64,000 bases of DNA from an uncultured Dehalococcoidia bacterium (GCA_958295765.1 CATQHB010000002.1:2592091-2656090), one strand, 5' to 3'. Counted from the stretch's first letter, positions 24,001 to 33,328 are shown. Notes: generated by a model from the letters alone, not told the origin. A program made the numbers and translations.

Positions 24001-25392
24001 ATGCTTGAAACCTCAATCGCCGAATCCTTGACCCGCATTGTGGGCGATGGCAACGTGCTGACCGCCCCCTACGATTTAGACCGTTACTCCGCCGACGCCC
24101 TTACTCCCTTCCGGGCCTTCCGGGCCGGCTATGCCTTTGAGCGGCTGGCCGACCTGGTGGCGCGCCCCGGTTCCGCCGGGGAAGTGGCCCAAGTAGTGAC
24201 CCTGGCCGCCGGGGAGGGCATCCCGATTGTCCCTTACGGCGGCGGCACCGGCGTTATGGGCGGCGTCCTGCCGGTGCGCGGCGGCATCGTCGTTGACCTC
24301 CGGCGGCTCAACCGCATCCGGGAAATCAGCTCCAGAGATATGACCGCCACCGTAGAGCCGGGGGTGGTGTTGCAGGAGTTGGTGGACGCTCTGGCCGAGC
24401 ATAACCTGATGCCCGGCCATGACCCCTACAGCGTACCCATCGCCACCGTCGCCGGAACCATCTCCACCAACGGCGTGGGCTACCGGGCCAGCGCCTTTGG
24501 CCCTATGGGGCAGCAGGTGGTGGCCCTCCAGGTGGTGCTGCCCGACGGCCGGATTCTGGACACCCGCCCGGTGCCTAAATACTCCTCCGGCCCCAACCTG
24601 AACCACCTGTTTATCGGCAGCGAAGGCGTCTTTGGCATCATCACCCAGGCCACCATCCGGGTGTTCCGCCGGCCGGAGGCCCAGGTCTTTGCCACCGTCG
24701 CCTTTGACAGCTTCGACCGGGGCTTTGACGCCGCCGCCGAGTTGATGGCCCTGGAACTCCACCCCACCCTGCTGGACTTGACCGAGGCGGAGGATGAGGA
24801 GATAAAGATGTTCCTGCTGTTCGAGGGCTACCGGGAGGGAGTGGCGGCCCAGGAGCGGCGGGCGATGCAGGTCTGCGCCCAGTTCGGCGGGCGGGACATC
24901 GGCCCGGAGCCGACCCTAGACTATTGGGCCGACCGGCACCAGTCCGGCGAGCGGTACAAGCGCAACGCCCTGGGCCGCCCCCGGGAGGAACGCTGGAACC
25001 GGCAATGGGGCCGCCGCACCGACTACCTGCACATGGCCCTGCCCCTTTCCCAGGTGCTGGAGTACCGCCGCCGCTGCGACCGCCTGCTGGCCGCCCGGGG
25101 CGTCAAGGTGGTGGAGTATGCTATCTGGAGCCGGCCGGAGTTCTTTTCAATGATGGTGGAGCCGGTTGACCCGGACCGGGACGGCGCCGGGGACAACCTG
25201 GCCGAGGCGGTGGAGGAGGTGCTGACCCTGGCCCAGGACTTGGGCGGCGTGATGGAATACTGCCACGGCCCGGGAATCAAGCTCAACCACCTGCTGGCCC
25301 GGGAACAGGGCGTCGGCCACCAGGTAATCCGCGACATCAAACAAACCCTGGACCCGTCCAACATAATGAACCCCGGCAAGCTGGGCCTGTAG
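24001..25392 (+). CDS. FAD-binding oxidoreductase (glycolate oxidase GlcD/D-lactate dehydrogenase-like)
   Basis: 463 residues from ATG 24001; the frame is open back to 23839, but that part has no similarity and overlaps the promoter. An N-terminal PCMH FAD domain has the cofactor loop VPYGGGTGVMGG (near 78-90), GIVVDLRRLNRI and GPMGQQVVALQVVLPDGRIL; the C-terminal FAD-oxidase domain has the substrate-side YRRRCDRLLAARGV and ends in MEYCHGPGIKLNHLL and the signature DPSNIMNPGKLGL. Likely oxidises a 2-hydroxy acid and passes electrons on; no GlcE, GlcF or CCG protein is adjacent. Confidence 0.85.
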   Translation: MLETSIAESLTRIVGDGNVLTAPYDLDRYSADALTPFRAFRAGYAFERLADLVARPGSAGEVAQVVTLAAGEGIPIVPYGGGTGVMGGVLPVRGGIVVDLRRLNRIREISSRDMTATVEPGVVLQELVDALAEHNLMPGHDPYSVPIATVAGTISTNGVGYRASAFGPMGQQVVALQVVLPDGRILDTRPVPKYSSGPNLNHLFIGSEGVFGIITQATIRVFRRPEAQVFATVAFDSFDRGFDAAAELMALELHPTLLDLTEAEDEEIKMFLLFEGYREGVAAQERRAMQVCAQFGGRDIGPEPTLDYWADRHQSGERYKRNALGRPREERWNRQWGRRTDYLHMALPLSQVLEYRRRCDRLLAARGVKVVEYAIWSRPEFFSMMVEPVDPDRDGAGDNLAEAVEEVLTLAQDLGGVMEYCHGPGIKLNHLLAREQGVGHQVIRDIKQTLDPSNIMNPGKLGL

Positions 25393-25452
25393 TTTTTTTG
25401 TATTTTGCTGATGGGGGGAATGGCTGTCTGAATTCCGTTTATGGCACGAATT

Positions 25453-25504
25453 CCGCTCATGGTGAGCTTGTCGAACCATCCCAATCCCGCCCTTCGACCA
25501 GCGC
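25453..25504. repeat. family C repeat, right arm truncated
   Basis: Right arm stops at CCTTCGACCAGCGC, immediately before the family D copy. Confidence 0.75.
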
Positions 25505-25515
25505 AATAGTAAAGT

Positions 25516-25650
25516 AACAGGAGTTATGCAGTTAGTCTGTCATTCCGACCGGAGGGAGGAATCTAAACTCCTGCTAAGCCAGGTTTCTGCCGGAACCGGA
25601 ACGTGATAACAGCCCGGAATTTTAGATTCCTCCCTCCGGTCGGAATGACA
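25516..25650. repeat. family D repeat, complete
   Basis: Outer GGAGTTATGCAGTT, then GTCATTCCGACCGGAGGGAG and a nearly perfect inverse CTCCCTCCGGTCGGAATGAC ending at 25650, a typical palindromic miniature element. Confidence 0.85.
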
Positions 25651-25677
25651 TTGACCTTTCAATTGATTATCTAAACT

Positions 25678-25740
25678 CCGCTCACCCTGAGCTTGTCGAA
25701 GGGGGGAATGGGGATGGTTCGACAAGCTCACCATGAGCGG
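25678..25740. repeat. family C repeat
   Basis: Complete pair. From 25741 to 26187 I see only decayed copies of CACTATGAGCGGA and no recognisable gene. Confidence 0.85.
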
Positions 25741-26187
25741 AGTCAAACCCACTATGAGCGGAATTCGTGCTATGAGCAGAGTTTAGATAATCACCCACGC
25801 ATCAGTAAAATACAAAAACATTCGGGGTTAAAGACGTGGTTAAAAAATACCGCTAACCCGCCGGCGTATTTATTGAAACCGGGGGCGCCGTTGCGGTACG
25901 CTGTTTAGTGGCGACGCCGACTGACAAACCGCACTTATCTCTCTCATATCTTTCCCTTTTCCAGGTCAGCCGGAAAGTTCGCCAAATCCAGAGCGAGGAG
26001 GTGGAATATCCGACGCTGACCGGCGGGCAATGCTGTCCGCCAGGCCCTTTGAGGGTTTACTGAAGGTTTTGCCTTCGCCAACTGCCGGGATTCGGCGGCT
26101 CGATTCCCTTTCCATTCCCCTGAGCCGGCCGCCGGAACACCCGCCAACCGAATCTCTACCAATCAAGAAAAGGATGAGAGAATAGAT

Positions 26188-26322
26188 ATGAGCAAGATAG
26201 CAATCAAACTGGTATCCTGGTACGACTGGCTGAGCCAACCGCCGATGAGCGAGCGGGAGCGGATTCACCGGCAAATCGCCGTATCCCACAACGACGTCCG
26301 CATCCACACCTCCGGCCACTAA
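26188..26322 (+). CDS. small hypothetical protein
   Basis: A 44-residue ORF with AAAAGGATGAGAG upstream of ATG 26188 and a terminator-like hairpin 28 bases after its stop. The product is amphipathic and basic-aromatic (LVSWYDWLSQPP, then RERIHRQIAVSHNDVRIH). No family is known to me. The flanking SD and terminator are the main support. Confidence 0.45.
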   Translation: MSKIAIKLVSWYDWLSQPPMSERERIHRQIAVSHNDVRIHTSGH

Positions 26323-26350
26323 ACCCCGGCAGTACCGGAAACCGCAAAGG

Positions 26351-26385
26351 CAGGGGCGGGGTTATAACCCGCCCCTGTTTTATTT
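26351..26385 (+). terminator. family B hairpin used as an intrinsic terminator
   Basis: CAGGGGCGGG pairs with CCCGCCCCTG around GTTATAA, followed by TTTTATTTA. The stem belongs to the family B type, so a repeat arm seems to have been recruited as terminator for the small ORF. Confidence 0.55.
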
Positions 26386-26469
26386 ATGGGGATAAAGTGG
26401 ATAAGCCGGTATTCCCGGCATTTGTTGATATTCCTTACCCGAATCGCCCGTACCGGTTCCGGTGGATGG

Positions 26470-26585
26470 TTGGGGCGGGTTTGTAACCCGCCCGGCGTTC
26501 AACGGCAAGGAAATGCCGGAAAACGGGTGTGCGATAGCCGCCCGGTTCCTGCTCAGGGCCAGGGCGGGTTACAAACCCGCCCCTG
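26470..26585. repeat. family B repeat (B13) with outer arms
   Basis: Begins TTGGGGCGGG and ends CCCGCCCCTG; the outer tail GATAATATCAACAAGCGTTG is at 26590-26609. It lies between the small ORF and the cysS 3' end. Confidence 0.85.
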
Positions 26586-26685
26586 CGCCGATGATAATAT
26601 CAACAAGCGTTGAGCGGATAAACCGGGTAAGGGATGCGGCGGCAACACCACCCCATACCCGTCCGGCCTCAGCACAAAACCCGGC

Positions 26686-28095
26686 CTACCCCGGCCGCTG
26701 GTACTGCCAGAGGGTGCCGTTGGGAGTGTCTTCCAGGACTACCCCTTGAGCCGCCAGGTTGTCGCGGATTTGGTCGGCCAGGGCGTACTGGCGGGCCTGG
26801 CGCAGTTCGGCGCGGGTGTTCACCAGCAGTTCAATGAAGGGTTGGGCCGCCAGTTCATCCCGGCCGGCGGGGCGACTCTCAAAAGTGAGTCCCAGGATGC
26901 CCCCAAGTTGGCGCAGGGCGTCCTGGGCGGCGGCGACCGGCTGGCCGGCGTCCCGCGCCCGGTTGATTTCCCGGGCCAGGTCAAAGAGGGCGGCGATGGC
27001 CTGCGGCGTGTTCAGGTCATCGTCCATTGCCGCCGTGAACCGCTCCTGAAAGGGGGCGGGACTCAAGGCGGCGCCGGAATTGTCGCCGGTTGCCGCCGCA
27101 TCCCCGGCATCCCCGTCCCGGCCGGGCCGGAGGGCGTGGCGAAAACGGTCAAAGCTCCGCTCCATCGCCGCCGAACCTTCGTCGCTGTATTGCAGCGGGC
27201 TGCGGTAGTGGGAACTGAGGAAGTAGGCGCGCAGGGCGTCGGCGCTGTAATGTTCCAGGGCCTCCTCCACCGACACCAGGTTGCCCAGCGACTTGCTCAT
27301 CTTGTCCTCGCCCAGCCGGAGCAGGCCGTTGTGTACCCAATAATTGGCAAAGGGTTCAATGCCGGTGTACGCCTCGCTCTGGGCGATTTCGTTCTCGTGG
27401 TGGGGGAAAATCAAATCCTGGCCGCCGCCGTGAATGTCCAGGGGATAGTCCAGGTAACGGAGGGACATCGCGGTACATTCGATATGCCAGCCGGGGCGGC
27501 CCGGCCCCCAGGGGCTATCCCAGGCCGGTTCGCCGGCCTTGGCGCCCTTCCACAGGGCAAAGTCCATCGGGTGTTCCTTGTCCTCATCCACCTGCACCCG
27601 CGCGCCGGCAATCATCCCCTCCAGAGTGCGGTGGCTGAGCTTGCCGTAGTCCGGGCGGCGGTTGACCCGAAAATAGACGTCGCCGGCGGCGGGGTAGGCA
27701 AAATCCTTGTCCACCAAGTCCTGGATGGCGGCGATGATGCCGGGGATTTCCCGGGTGGCCCGGGGGTAGGTGTCGGCCCGGCGAATGTTCAGGGCATCCA
27801 TATTGCGGAAAAAGTCGGCGATGTACCGCTCGGACAGCTCTTCCTCGCTGATGCCGGCCTCCTGCGCCCGCTGGATTATCTTGTCGTCCACGTCGGTAAA
27901 GTTCTGGACGTGCTTGACCTGGTAGCCCAGATGCTCCAGATAGCGGCGCAAGGTGTCAAAAATGACGTAGCTGAGGGCGTGGCCTACGTGGGTCGCCGAG
28001 TAGGGCGTTACGCCGCAGACGTACATCTTTACGGTTTTGCCGTCGGCCGGAACGAAGTCCCGTTCCTGGCCGGTCAGGGTGTTGTATAGCCTCAT
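26686..28095 (-). CDS. cysS: cysteinyl-tRNA synthetase
   Basis: 469 residues, the full class Ia length. MRLYNTLTGQERDF start, zinc ligand Cys in MYVCGVTPY, the HIGH-type motif HVGHA, NFTDVDDKII, the second zinc site GWHIECTAMS with HHENEIAQSE, and KMSKSLGN. The C-terminal helical DALR-like and anticodon region is present, which separates it from the shorter MshC ligase. It charges tRNA-Cys; bacteria using Sec also need it for the resolving Cys of each UxxC site. It lies 78 bases downstream of ispF on the same strand. Confidence 0.97.
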   Translation of the reverse strand: MRLYNTLTGQERDFVPADGKTVKMYVCGVTPYSATHVGHALSYVIFDTLRRYLEHLGYQVKHVQNFTDVDDKIIQRAQEAGISEEELSERYIADFFRNMDALNIRRADTYPRATREIPGIIAAIQDLVDKDFAYPAAGDVYFRVNRRPDYGKLSHRTLEGMIAGARVQVDEDKEHPMDFALWKGAKAGEPAWDSPWGPGRPGWHIECTAMSLRYLDYPLDIHGGGQDLIFPHHENEIAQSEAYTGIEPFANYWVHNGLLRLGEDKMSKSLGNLVSVEEALEHYSADALRAYFLSSHYRSPLQYSDEGSAAMERSFDRFRHALRPGRDGDAGDAAATGDNSGAALSPAPFQERFTAAMDDDLNTPQAIAALFDLAREINRARDAGQPVAAAQDALRQLGGILGLTFESRPAGRDELAAQPFIELLVNTRAELRQARQYALADQIRDNLAAQGVVLEDTPNGTLWQYQRPG

Positions 28096-28173
28096 CGTTT
28101 TGCCAATCGTTGTTTTAACAATCGTCTTGCCAATCGTTTTGCCATTATGTCAGGTCAAGAAACTTCCGCCACT

Positions 28174-28665
28174 TCAGCCATACCGGAAAATGGACGCTAC
28201 GGCCAGGGCGGCGATGCCCTCTTCCCGGCCCACAAAGCCCAGGTAATCGGTGGTAGTAACCTTGACGCTCAACCGCGCCGGCGGCAGGGCCAGGGCCGCC
28301 GCGGTCTTTTCCTGCATTTCCGGGATGAACGGCCCCAGCCGGGGTTTTTGCGCCAACATTGTAGCATCAACGTTAGCTACCTGCCACCCGTCGGCGGCCA
28401 GCAAATCGCCCACTTGCGCCAGCAGCAGCAGGCTGGATATGTCCCGGTACTGCGCATCGCCGGAGGGAAAATGCTGCCCCTTATCCCCCAGGTTGGCCGC
28501 CCCCAGCAGGGCGTCCATTATAGCGTGAACCAGCACATCCCCGTCGCTATGCCCCACCAGGCCCCGGTCATAGGGAACAGTTACGCCGCCCAAGACCAGC
28601 CGCCGCCCCGCGCCCAGGGCGTGGGAGTCAAAGCCAATGCCGGAGCGGTAGTCGGGGATGGTCAT
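28174..28665 (-). CDS. ispF: 2-C-methyl-D-erythritol 2,4-cyclodiphosphate synthase
   Basis: 163 residues, normal length. GIGFDSH supplies the first metal ligands, GHSDGDVLVHAIMDALLGA the His and substrate contacts, and the C-terminal VKVTTTDYLGFVGREEGIAA closes the CDP-binding pocket. It catalyses ring closure to MEcPP in the non-mevalonate isoprenoid pathway. ispD, often fused or adjacent, is not in the window. It precedes cysS. The 78-base gap holds three imperfect copies of CAATCGTTTTGCC. Confidence 0.95.
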   Translation of the reverse strand: MTIPDYRSGIGFDSHALGAGRRLVLGGVTVPYDRGLVGHSDGDVLVHAIMDALLGAANLGDKGQHFPSGDAQYRDISSLLLLAQVGDLLAADGWQVANVDATMLAQKPRLGPFIPEMQEKTAAALALPPARLSVKVTTTDYLGFVGREEGIAALAVASIFRYG

Positions 28666-28836
28666 ATTGCCGGAACTCTCCCGTAAATGGGCGTTGGGTT
28701 ATTACTCCGGGGCAGCCGGGGCCGTCGGCATACCGAATCTTACGATGCCTCCCCTTTATCCTAGCATACATTCCGGGGACTTTTCCCTGCCTTGTTTTCT
28801 TTAGTATTCTCAACATTTGTTGGTATTATCATCCAC

Positions 28837-28955
28837 GTAGGGGCGGGTTTATAACCCGCCCTGGTTCGGGTGCAAGAATGTGTCGGATATGACCCATCCG
28901 TTTTCCGGTATTTCCTTGTCGTTGAACGCCGGGCCGGTTACAAGCCCGCCCCTAC
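28837..28955. repeat. family B repeat (B14) with left outer arm
   Basis: Left outer arm TATTCTCAACATTTGTTGG at 28805-28823; the right hairpin has GGGCCGGTTACAAGCCC. The gap 28666-29674 is made of B14, a family C half (28971-28995), A11, B15 and A12, plus the glyA promoter. Confidence 0.88.
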
Positions 28956-29055
28956 CATCCAGCGGTTCGTCCTTCGACAAGCTCAGGATGAGCGGGTAGA
29001 GGTGGCAACCCGACTTTGCACCGTCCCTGTTCCCCAAGACAATCACATCATAATA

Positions 29056-29151
29056 CCGTCGTTCCGGCGAAAGCCGGAATCCAGAATCCTCGATAGCCGG
29101 CCCGTTCTTTTCCGGGGATTTCCTGGATTCCGGCTTTCGCCGGAACGACGG
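29056..29151. repeat. family A repeat (A11)
   Basis: Complete element; the centre has CTCGATAGCC. Confidence 0.9.
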
Positions 29152-29201
29152 GTTGACGGGTACGGGTATATGATGTGATTGCCCGGTCAACTTGGGCGGC
29201 T

Positions 29202-29396
29202 TTGCGACACTCTCAACCTTATGTTGGTATTATCATCCATGTAGGGGCGGGTTTATAACCCGCCCTGGTTCGGGTGTAAGAATGTGTCGGATATGGCCCA
29301 CCCGTTTTCCGGTATTGCCTTGCCGTTGAACGTCGGGCGGGTTATAAACCCGCCCCTACGTGGATGATAATACCAACAATCGTTGAGAGTGCCAAA
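29202..29396. repeat. family B repeat (B15), the best-preserved full element
   Basis: Here the inverted repeat extends from the GC-rich hairpins to both outer ends: CACTCTCAAC, GTTGGTATTATCATCCA and GTAGGGGCGGG on the left (29202-29251) mirror the right end (29347-29396). About 45 bases of terminal inverted repeat and about 195 bases in total define the element. Confidence 0.9.
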
Positions 29397-29442
29397 GAAA
29401 GCGGGGCAATCACATCATAGACCCGTCATTCCGGCCATAAAC

Positions 29443-29539
29443 CCGTCGTTCCGGCGAAAGCCGGAATCCAGAATCCTCGATAGCCGGCCCGTTCTTTTCC
29501 GGGGGATTTCCTGGATTCCGGCTTTCGCCGGAACGACGG
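29443..29539. repeat. family A repeat (A12)
   Basis: Complete, preceded by one decayed left arm (CCGTCATTCCGGCCATAAA). Confidence 0.9.
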
Positions 29540-29575
29540 TTGCTTGGGTTGCCCTACCACCCATACCCCCCAACT

Positions 29576-29604
29576 TTGACAGCCAACCCATGCAGGGTTA
29601 TACT
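29576..29604 (+). promoter_or_regulatory. strong sigma70 promoter for glyA
   Basis: -35 TTGACA (29576-29581), 17-base spacer, -10 TATACT (29599-29604). Confidence 0.75.
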
Positions 29605-29674
29605 ACCCCGGTTATTTGCTTGGCGCCGGCCAGGCCGGCGGTTTATTCGTGCTTTCACAAGGTAGGTCAGTGTT

Positions 29675-30919
29675 ATGTCCCTGTTGACTCAGCAAGACCC
29701 GGAGGTGGCGCGGGCCATCCAACTGGAGGACGAGCGCCAGCGTAATTCCGTCGTTCTTATCGCCTCGGAAAACTATGCCAGCAAGGCGGTGCTGGAGGCC
29801 CAGGCCGGCGTGATGAGCAATAAGTACGCCGAGGGCTACCCCGGCCGCCGCTACTATGGCGGCTGCGAAAACGTGGACATCGTGGAGAGCCTGGCAATTG
29901 AGCGGGCCAAAGAGATTTTCGGCGCCGAACACGCCAACGTCCAGCCCCATAGCGGCGCCCAGGCGAATATGGCGGTCTATTTTGCCCTGCTGGAGCTTGG
30001 CGATCCGGTGCTGGGGATGGAACTGGCCCATGGCGGCCACCTGACCCACGGCTCCGGGGTCAACTTCTCCGGCAAGCTCTATAACTTCATTACCTACGGG
30101 GTGAACCGGGAAACCGAGCATATTGACTATGACGAAGTGGAACGGCTGGCCCAGGAACACCGGCCCAAGCTGATTGTCGCCGGGTGCAGTTCCTACGCCA
30201 AGGTGCTGGACTTTCCCCGCTTTCGGGCTATCGCCGACGCGGTGGACGCCACGCTGATGGTGGATATGGCCCATATCGCCGGATTGATTGCCGGCGGCGC
30301 CCACCCTTCGCCCTTTCCCTACGCCCAGGTAGTTACCTCCACCACGCAAAAGAGCCTGCGCGGCCCCCGGGGCGGGTTTATCCTCTGCACGGCGGAACTG
30401 GCCCGCAAGATGGATTTTGCGGTGTTTCCCTTTATGCAGGGCGGGCCGCTGATGAACACCATCGCCGCCAAGGCCGTCTGCTTCGGCGAGGCCCTCCGGC
30501 CTGAGTTTTCCCGCTACGCCCACCAGGTAGTCGCCAACGCCGGAGTAATGGCCGACCAGGTAGCCGCGGCCGGCCTGCGGCTGGTCTCCGGCGGCACGGA
30601 TAACCACTTGATTCTGGTGGACTTGACCCCCCTGGGCCTGACCGGGCGGCAGGCCGAAACCGCCCTGGAGTCGGTGGGCATCATCGCCAACCGGAACGCC
30701 ATACCCTTTGACACCACGTCGCCCCGGGTCACCAGCGGCCTGCGCCTGGGAACGCCGGCCATCACCAGCCGGGGTTTTGCGGAGGCGGAGGTCGAGGAAG
30801 TCTCCCGGCTGATTGCCGAAACCCTGAACCATATGGGCGATGACCAGGTGATCGGCCAGGTCAAGGGAGCGGTCAAGGAACTTACCGCCCGTTTCCCGGT
30901 TCCGGGGCTGGACTCCTAG
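29675..30919 (+). CDS. glyA: serine hydroxymethyltransferase
   Basis: 414 residues, full length. [53 protein letters not shown] and the PLP-lysine segment [15 protein letters not shown] (Lys in TTxK; the preceding His of most family members is Gln here), then [13 protein letters not shown]. It interconverts serine and glycine with tetrahydrofolate, supplying one-carbon units. ATG 29675 is 70 bases from the -10 box. The upstream promoter is the best match to consensus in the window. Confidence 0.96.
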   Translation: MSLLTQQDPEVARAIQLEDERQRNSVVLIASENYASKAVLEAQAGVMSNKYAEGYPGRRYYGGCENVDIVESLAIERAKEIFGAEHANVQPHSGAQANMAVYFALLELGDPVLGMELAHGGHLTHGSGVNFSGKLYNFITYGVNRETEHIDYDEVERLAQEHRPKLIVAGCSSYAKVLDFPRFRAIADAVDATLMVDMAHIAGLIAGGAHPSPFPYAQVVTSTTQKSLRGPRGGFILCTAELARKMDFAVFPFMQGGPLMNTIAAKAVCFGEALRPEFSRYAHQVVANAGVMADQVAAAGLRLVSGGTDNHLILVDLTPLGLTGRQAETALESVGIIANRNAIPFDTTSPRVTSGLRLGTPAITSRGFAEAEVEEVSRLIAETLNHMGDDQVIGQVKGAVKELTARFPVPGLDS

Positions 30920-30968
30920 ATTGGGCAATCGGACTTTGCAGCAGCCCGGAAAAGTCAACCTAATCGGG

Positions 30969-30997
30969 TTGAGCAGCTAACCGGCCAATGCTATAAT
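30969..30997 (+). promoter_or_regulatory. sigma70 promoter for rpsF-ssb-rpsR
   Basis: -35 TTGAGC (30969-30974), 17-base spacer, -10 TATAAT (30992-30997), 34 bases before the rpsF start. Confidence 0.75.
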
Positions 30998-31031
30998 TGG
31001 GCATCGGTTAAAAACTATACAGGAGCGCCTT

Positions 31032-31730
31032 TTGCGTCATTACGAACTGGTAACCATCCTCAGTCCCATGCTCAGCCAGGACCAGGCTATTGAGGCCTGG
31101 GGGCAAATCAGCGCCTTTATCACCAATCGGAACGGGGAGATATTCCAGGAACAGACTTGGGGTACGCGCCGGTTGGCCTACCCGATTCACCGGGGCACCC
31201 ACCATTTTCTGGAGGGCAACTACCGCCTGACCCGCTTCTCCACCGAAAGGCCCTTCAACCAGGCCCTGGAAACCTTCTTGCGCCTGGATGAACGGGTGCT
31301 GCGCTCTCTGGTGGTATCCATCCCGGAGCCGGGGATTCTCCCCGACCCGGTATCGGCGGCGCCGGCCGCGCCGGCCGCCACTCCCGCCGCCACCGCCGAG
31401 GCCGCGACCCCGGCGGCGGAAACTGCTGCGGAGACATCGGAGGCAGAAACGGCCCCGGCTGCCGAGGCAACTGCCGACGCTGAAACTCCCCCGGTGGACG
31501 CGGCAGCTACCGCCGAGGCGGCGGATGCGGCAGATACCCCGGTGGATCCCATCGAAGCTGCTGACGCGGCAGAACCCATCGCCGAGGCCGAACCGCCGGC
31601 CCCGGATACCCCCACCGCAGAACCGGAAGTGCTGGACGCGGTAGAGGCCGAGGCGGCTGACGCTATAGCCGGAGAGCCCCCCCCCGCCGCCGAAGAATCA
31701 GCCCCGGCAGAAGATCAATCGCAGGCATAG
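31032..31730 (+). CDS. rpsF: 30S ribosomal protein S6 with long acidic tail
   Basis: 232 residues; typical S6 is 95-135. Residues 1-95 are S6 proper: RHYELVTILSP, QEQTWGTRRLAYPI, YRLTRFSTERPF and LDERVLRSLVV. The last 130 residues are an Ala/Glu/Asp/Pro-rich low-complexity tail with repeats of the AEAADAAD type, strongly acidic and probably disordered. Start TTG 31032 with CAGGAG nine bases upstream. First gene of the conserved rpsF-ssb-rpsR operon; the ssb ATG follows the stop by six bases. Confidence 0.93.
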   Translation: MRHYELVTILSPMLSQDQAIEAWGQISAFITNRNGEIFQEQTWGTRRLAYPIHRGTHHFLEGNYRLTRFSTERPFNQALETFLRLDERVLRSLVVSIPEPGILPDPVSAAPAAPAATPAATAEAATPAAETAAETSEAETAPAAEATADAETPPVDAAATAEAADAADTPVDPIEAADAAEPIAEAEPPAPDTPTAEPEVLDAVEAEAADAIAGEPPPAAEESAPAEDQSQA

Positions 31731-31736
31731 GTAGAT

Positions 31737-32198
31737 ATGCACAAAATTATTATTATCGGCAACGTAGGCAGAGATCCGGAGATGCGCTACACCCCCAGCG
31801 GAGACGGCGTCACTTCTTTTAGTGTAGCTTCCAACCGCCGCTATCGCACCGCCGCCGGTGAGCAGCGGGAAGAAACTATGTGGTTTAACGTCAGCGCCTG
31901 GGGACGTTTGGCTGAGACCTGCAATCAGTATTTGACCAGAGGCCGTCAGGTATATCTGGAAGGTACGTTAAGCAATCGCATTTATCAAGGTAACGACGGT
32001 CAACCGCGCATCTCTAACGATGTCCGGCTCATTGATGTGCAGTTCTTGTCACAAGCCGGCTCCGCCGGCGGAATGGGCGATGAGCGCCCCGCTTACGGCG
32101 GTCAGGGTGGCGGGCAAGGCGGCGGCGGGATGGACGATTATGGCGGCGCCGGCGGCTACGGCGGCCAGAATGACGAAGTTGACGACCTGCCCTTCTAG
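31737..32198 (+). CDS. ssb: single-stranded DNA-binding protein
   Basis: 153 residues with the OB fold (MHKIIIIGNVGRDPEMRYTPSG, TMWFNVSAWGRLAETCNQYL, GRQVYLEGTLSNRIY), a Gly-rich flexible linker from about residue 115, and the acidic tip DEVDDLPF that recruits replication and repair partners. Middle gene of the ribosomal operon, as in many bacteria. Confidence 0.96.
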   Translation: MHKIIIIGNVGRDPEMRYTPSGDGVTSFSVASNRRYRTAAGEQREETMWFNVSAWGRLAETCNQYLTRGRQVYLEGTLSNRIYQGNDGQPRISNDVRLIDVQFLSQAGSAGGMGDERPAYGGQGGGQGGGGMDDYGGAGGYGGQNDEVDDLPF

Positions 32199-32283
32199 TT
32201 TCCCGACGCGGCAAGCGGCGCCGGCCCGGCTCCACCCGACTCGATACCCGGCCTTCAATAACTAGCGGAGGAAAAGCACCGGT

Positions 32284-32706
32284 ATGACGACATCTGCACC
32301 TGCGCCGGCAACGCCGGCGGCCCCGGCACCCCAAACCGGCCCGGCAACCGGCCCGGCGCCTCAGCAGCGGCCGGCCGGCCCCGGCCCGCGCCCCGGCGGT
32401 TCCTACCAGTCCCGCGGCCCCCGGCCGGCTGGCGGCCCGCGCCCCGGCGGCCGTCCCCGGGGACGGTACGCTCCCCGGCGGCGGGTCTGCTCCTTCTGCG
32501 TGGATCACGTCAAGAATATCGACTACAAGGACTTTGAGCGGCTGCGCCGGTACGTATCCGACCGGGCCAAAATCGAGCCGCGCCGCAAGAGCGGGGTCTG
32601 CGCCAAGCACCAGCGCGCGCTCAGCCTGGCAATCAAGCGCGCCCGGCACCTGGCCCTCCTTCCCTTCGTTCCCATGGCGCCCATCCGCAGCGGAATACGC
32701 CGCTAA
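32284..32706 (+). CDS. rpsR: 30S ribosomal protein S18 with basic N-terminal extension
   Basis: 140 residues, compared with about 75-90 in most S18. Residues 1-62 are a Pro/Gly/Arg-rich extension. The S18 core starts at [20 protein letters not shown], and the later [25 protein letters not shown] completes a C-x-x-C plus C-x-x-H set, so this is the zinc-type S18. ATG 32284 follows GGAGG. Third gene of the operon; rplI is not beside it. Confidence 0.94.
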   Translation: MTTSAPAPATPAAPAPQTGPATGPAPQQRPAGPGPRPGGSYQSRGPRPAGGPRPGGRPRGRYAPRRRVCSFCVDHVKNIDYKDFERLRRYVSDRAKIEPRRKSGVCAKHQRALSLAIKRARHLALLPFVPMAPIRSGIRR

Positions 32707-32791
32707 CCCCCGGCACGGCGCCGTCCCCGATAGGGGCCGGCTGGTTTCACCCGGATACGCCGACCCTGCGGCAGGGGGAGAAGGACAGGTT

Positions 32792-33328
32792 ATGACAGAG
32801 ATACTGCCCCCGCCCGGGCGGAACACCCCGGAGGGCCACATGGTCATCAGTCGCGGTTTCGTTGACCATGCCCGCGATCAGTTGGCCCGGGGCAACCGGC
32901 TCCAAGCCTCGGAAAAATTGTGGGGCGCGGCTGCCCACGCCCTCAAGTCTATCGCTATGCAGCGGGGCTGGCGGCACGGCCACCGCAGCTATATATTCGC
33001 TATCGCCGCGCAACTCCGGGAAGAGTATGACCGGCCCGACTTTACCAACAAGCTGGGCATTGCCGACTCGATGCACGGCAACTATTATTCCAATGAGTAT
33101 GAAGAAATTTCCATTAGCGACGCCATAGCGGAAGTGGAACAGTTCGTTGACGATTTGGATGAGGTACGCTCTGCCCCGCCCCGTCCTTTTACCGTGGAGA
33201 CCAACTCGGCCCGGGACCGCTTGCAGCGGTTGCTGGGCAAGCGGGTCAAGTTGGGCGACCATTCTGAAGTGGGCTTTGCTCAAGCGCCGCGCCGCCGCCG
33301 GGCCAGGGGCGACAACGGCCGGCAGTAG
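32792..33328 (+). CDS. PaREP1/HEPN-like protein, copy 1
   Basis: 178 residues. RGFVDHARDQLARGNRLQASEKLWGAAAHALKSIA is a two-helix HEPN-like start in which A-x-E-K-L-W-G-A is characteristic of PaREP1-type proteins; WRHGHRSY and HGNYYSNE follow, and the tail is Arg-rich. No HEPN RNase motif (R-x4-6-H) is certain, although RHGHRSY is close. ATG 32792 follows GGGGGAGAAGGA; the frame is open back to 32534, but that part is the antisense or overlap of rpsR. It lies 85 bases after rpsR and 51 before its twin. Confidence 0.65.
   Translation: MTEILPPPGRNTPEGHMVISRGFVDHARDQLARGNRLQASEKLWGAAAHALKSIAMQRGWRHGHRSYIFAIAAQLREEYDRPDFTNKLGIADSMHGNYYSNEYEEISISDAIAEVEQFVDDLDEVRSAPPRPFTVETNSARDRLQRLLGKRVKLGDHSEVGFAQAPRRRRARGDNGRQ

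Noticed and set aside
26746-28089. 447-codon plus-strand ORF opposite cysS
   Set aside because: Long antisense frame caused by high GC; cysS on the other strand has every expected motif.
26686-28095. MshC (mycothiol Cys ligase) instead of cysS
   Set aside because: The full-length anticodon-binding C-terminal region is present, as in CysS.
29540-29674. Glycine riboswitch before glyA
   Set aside because: The leader after the promoter is about 65 bases and shows no conserved aptamer core.
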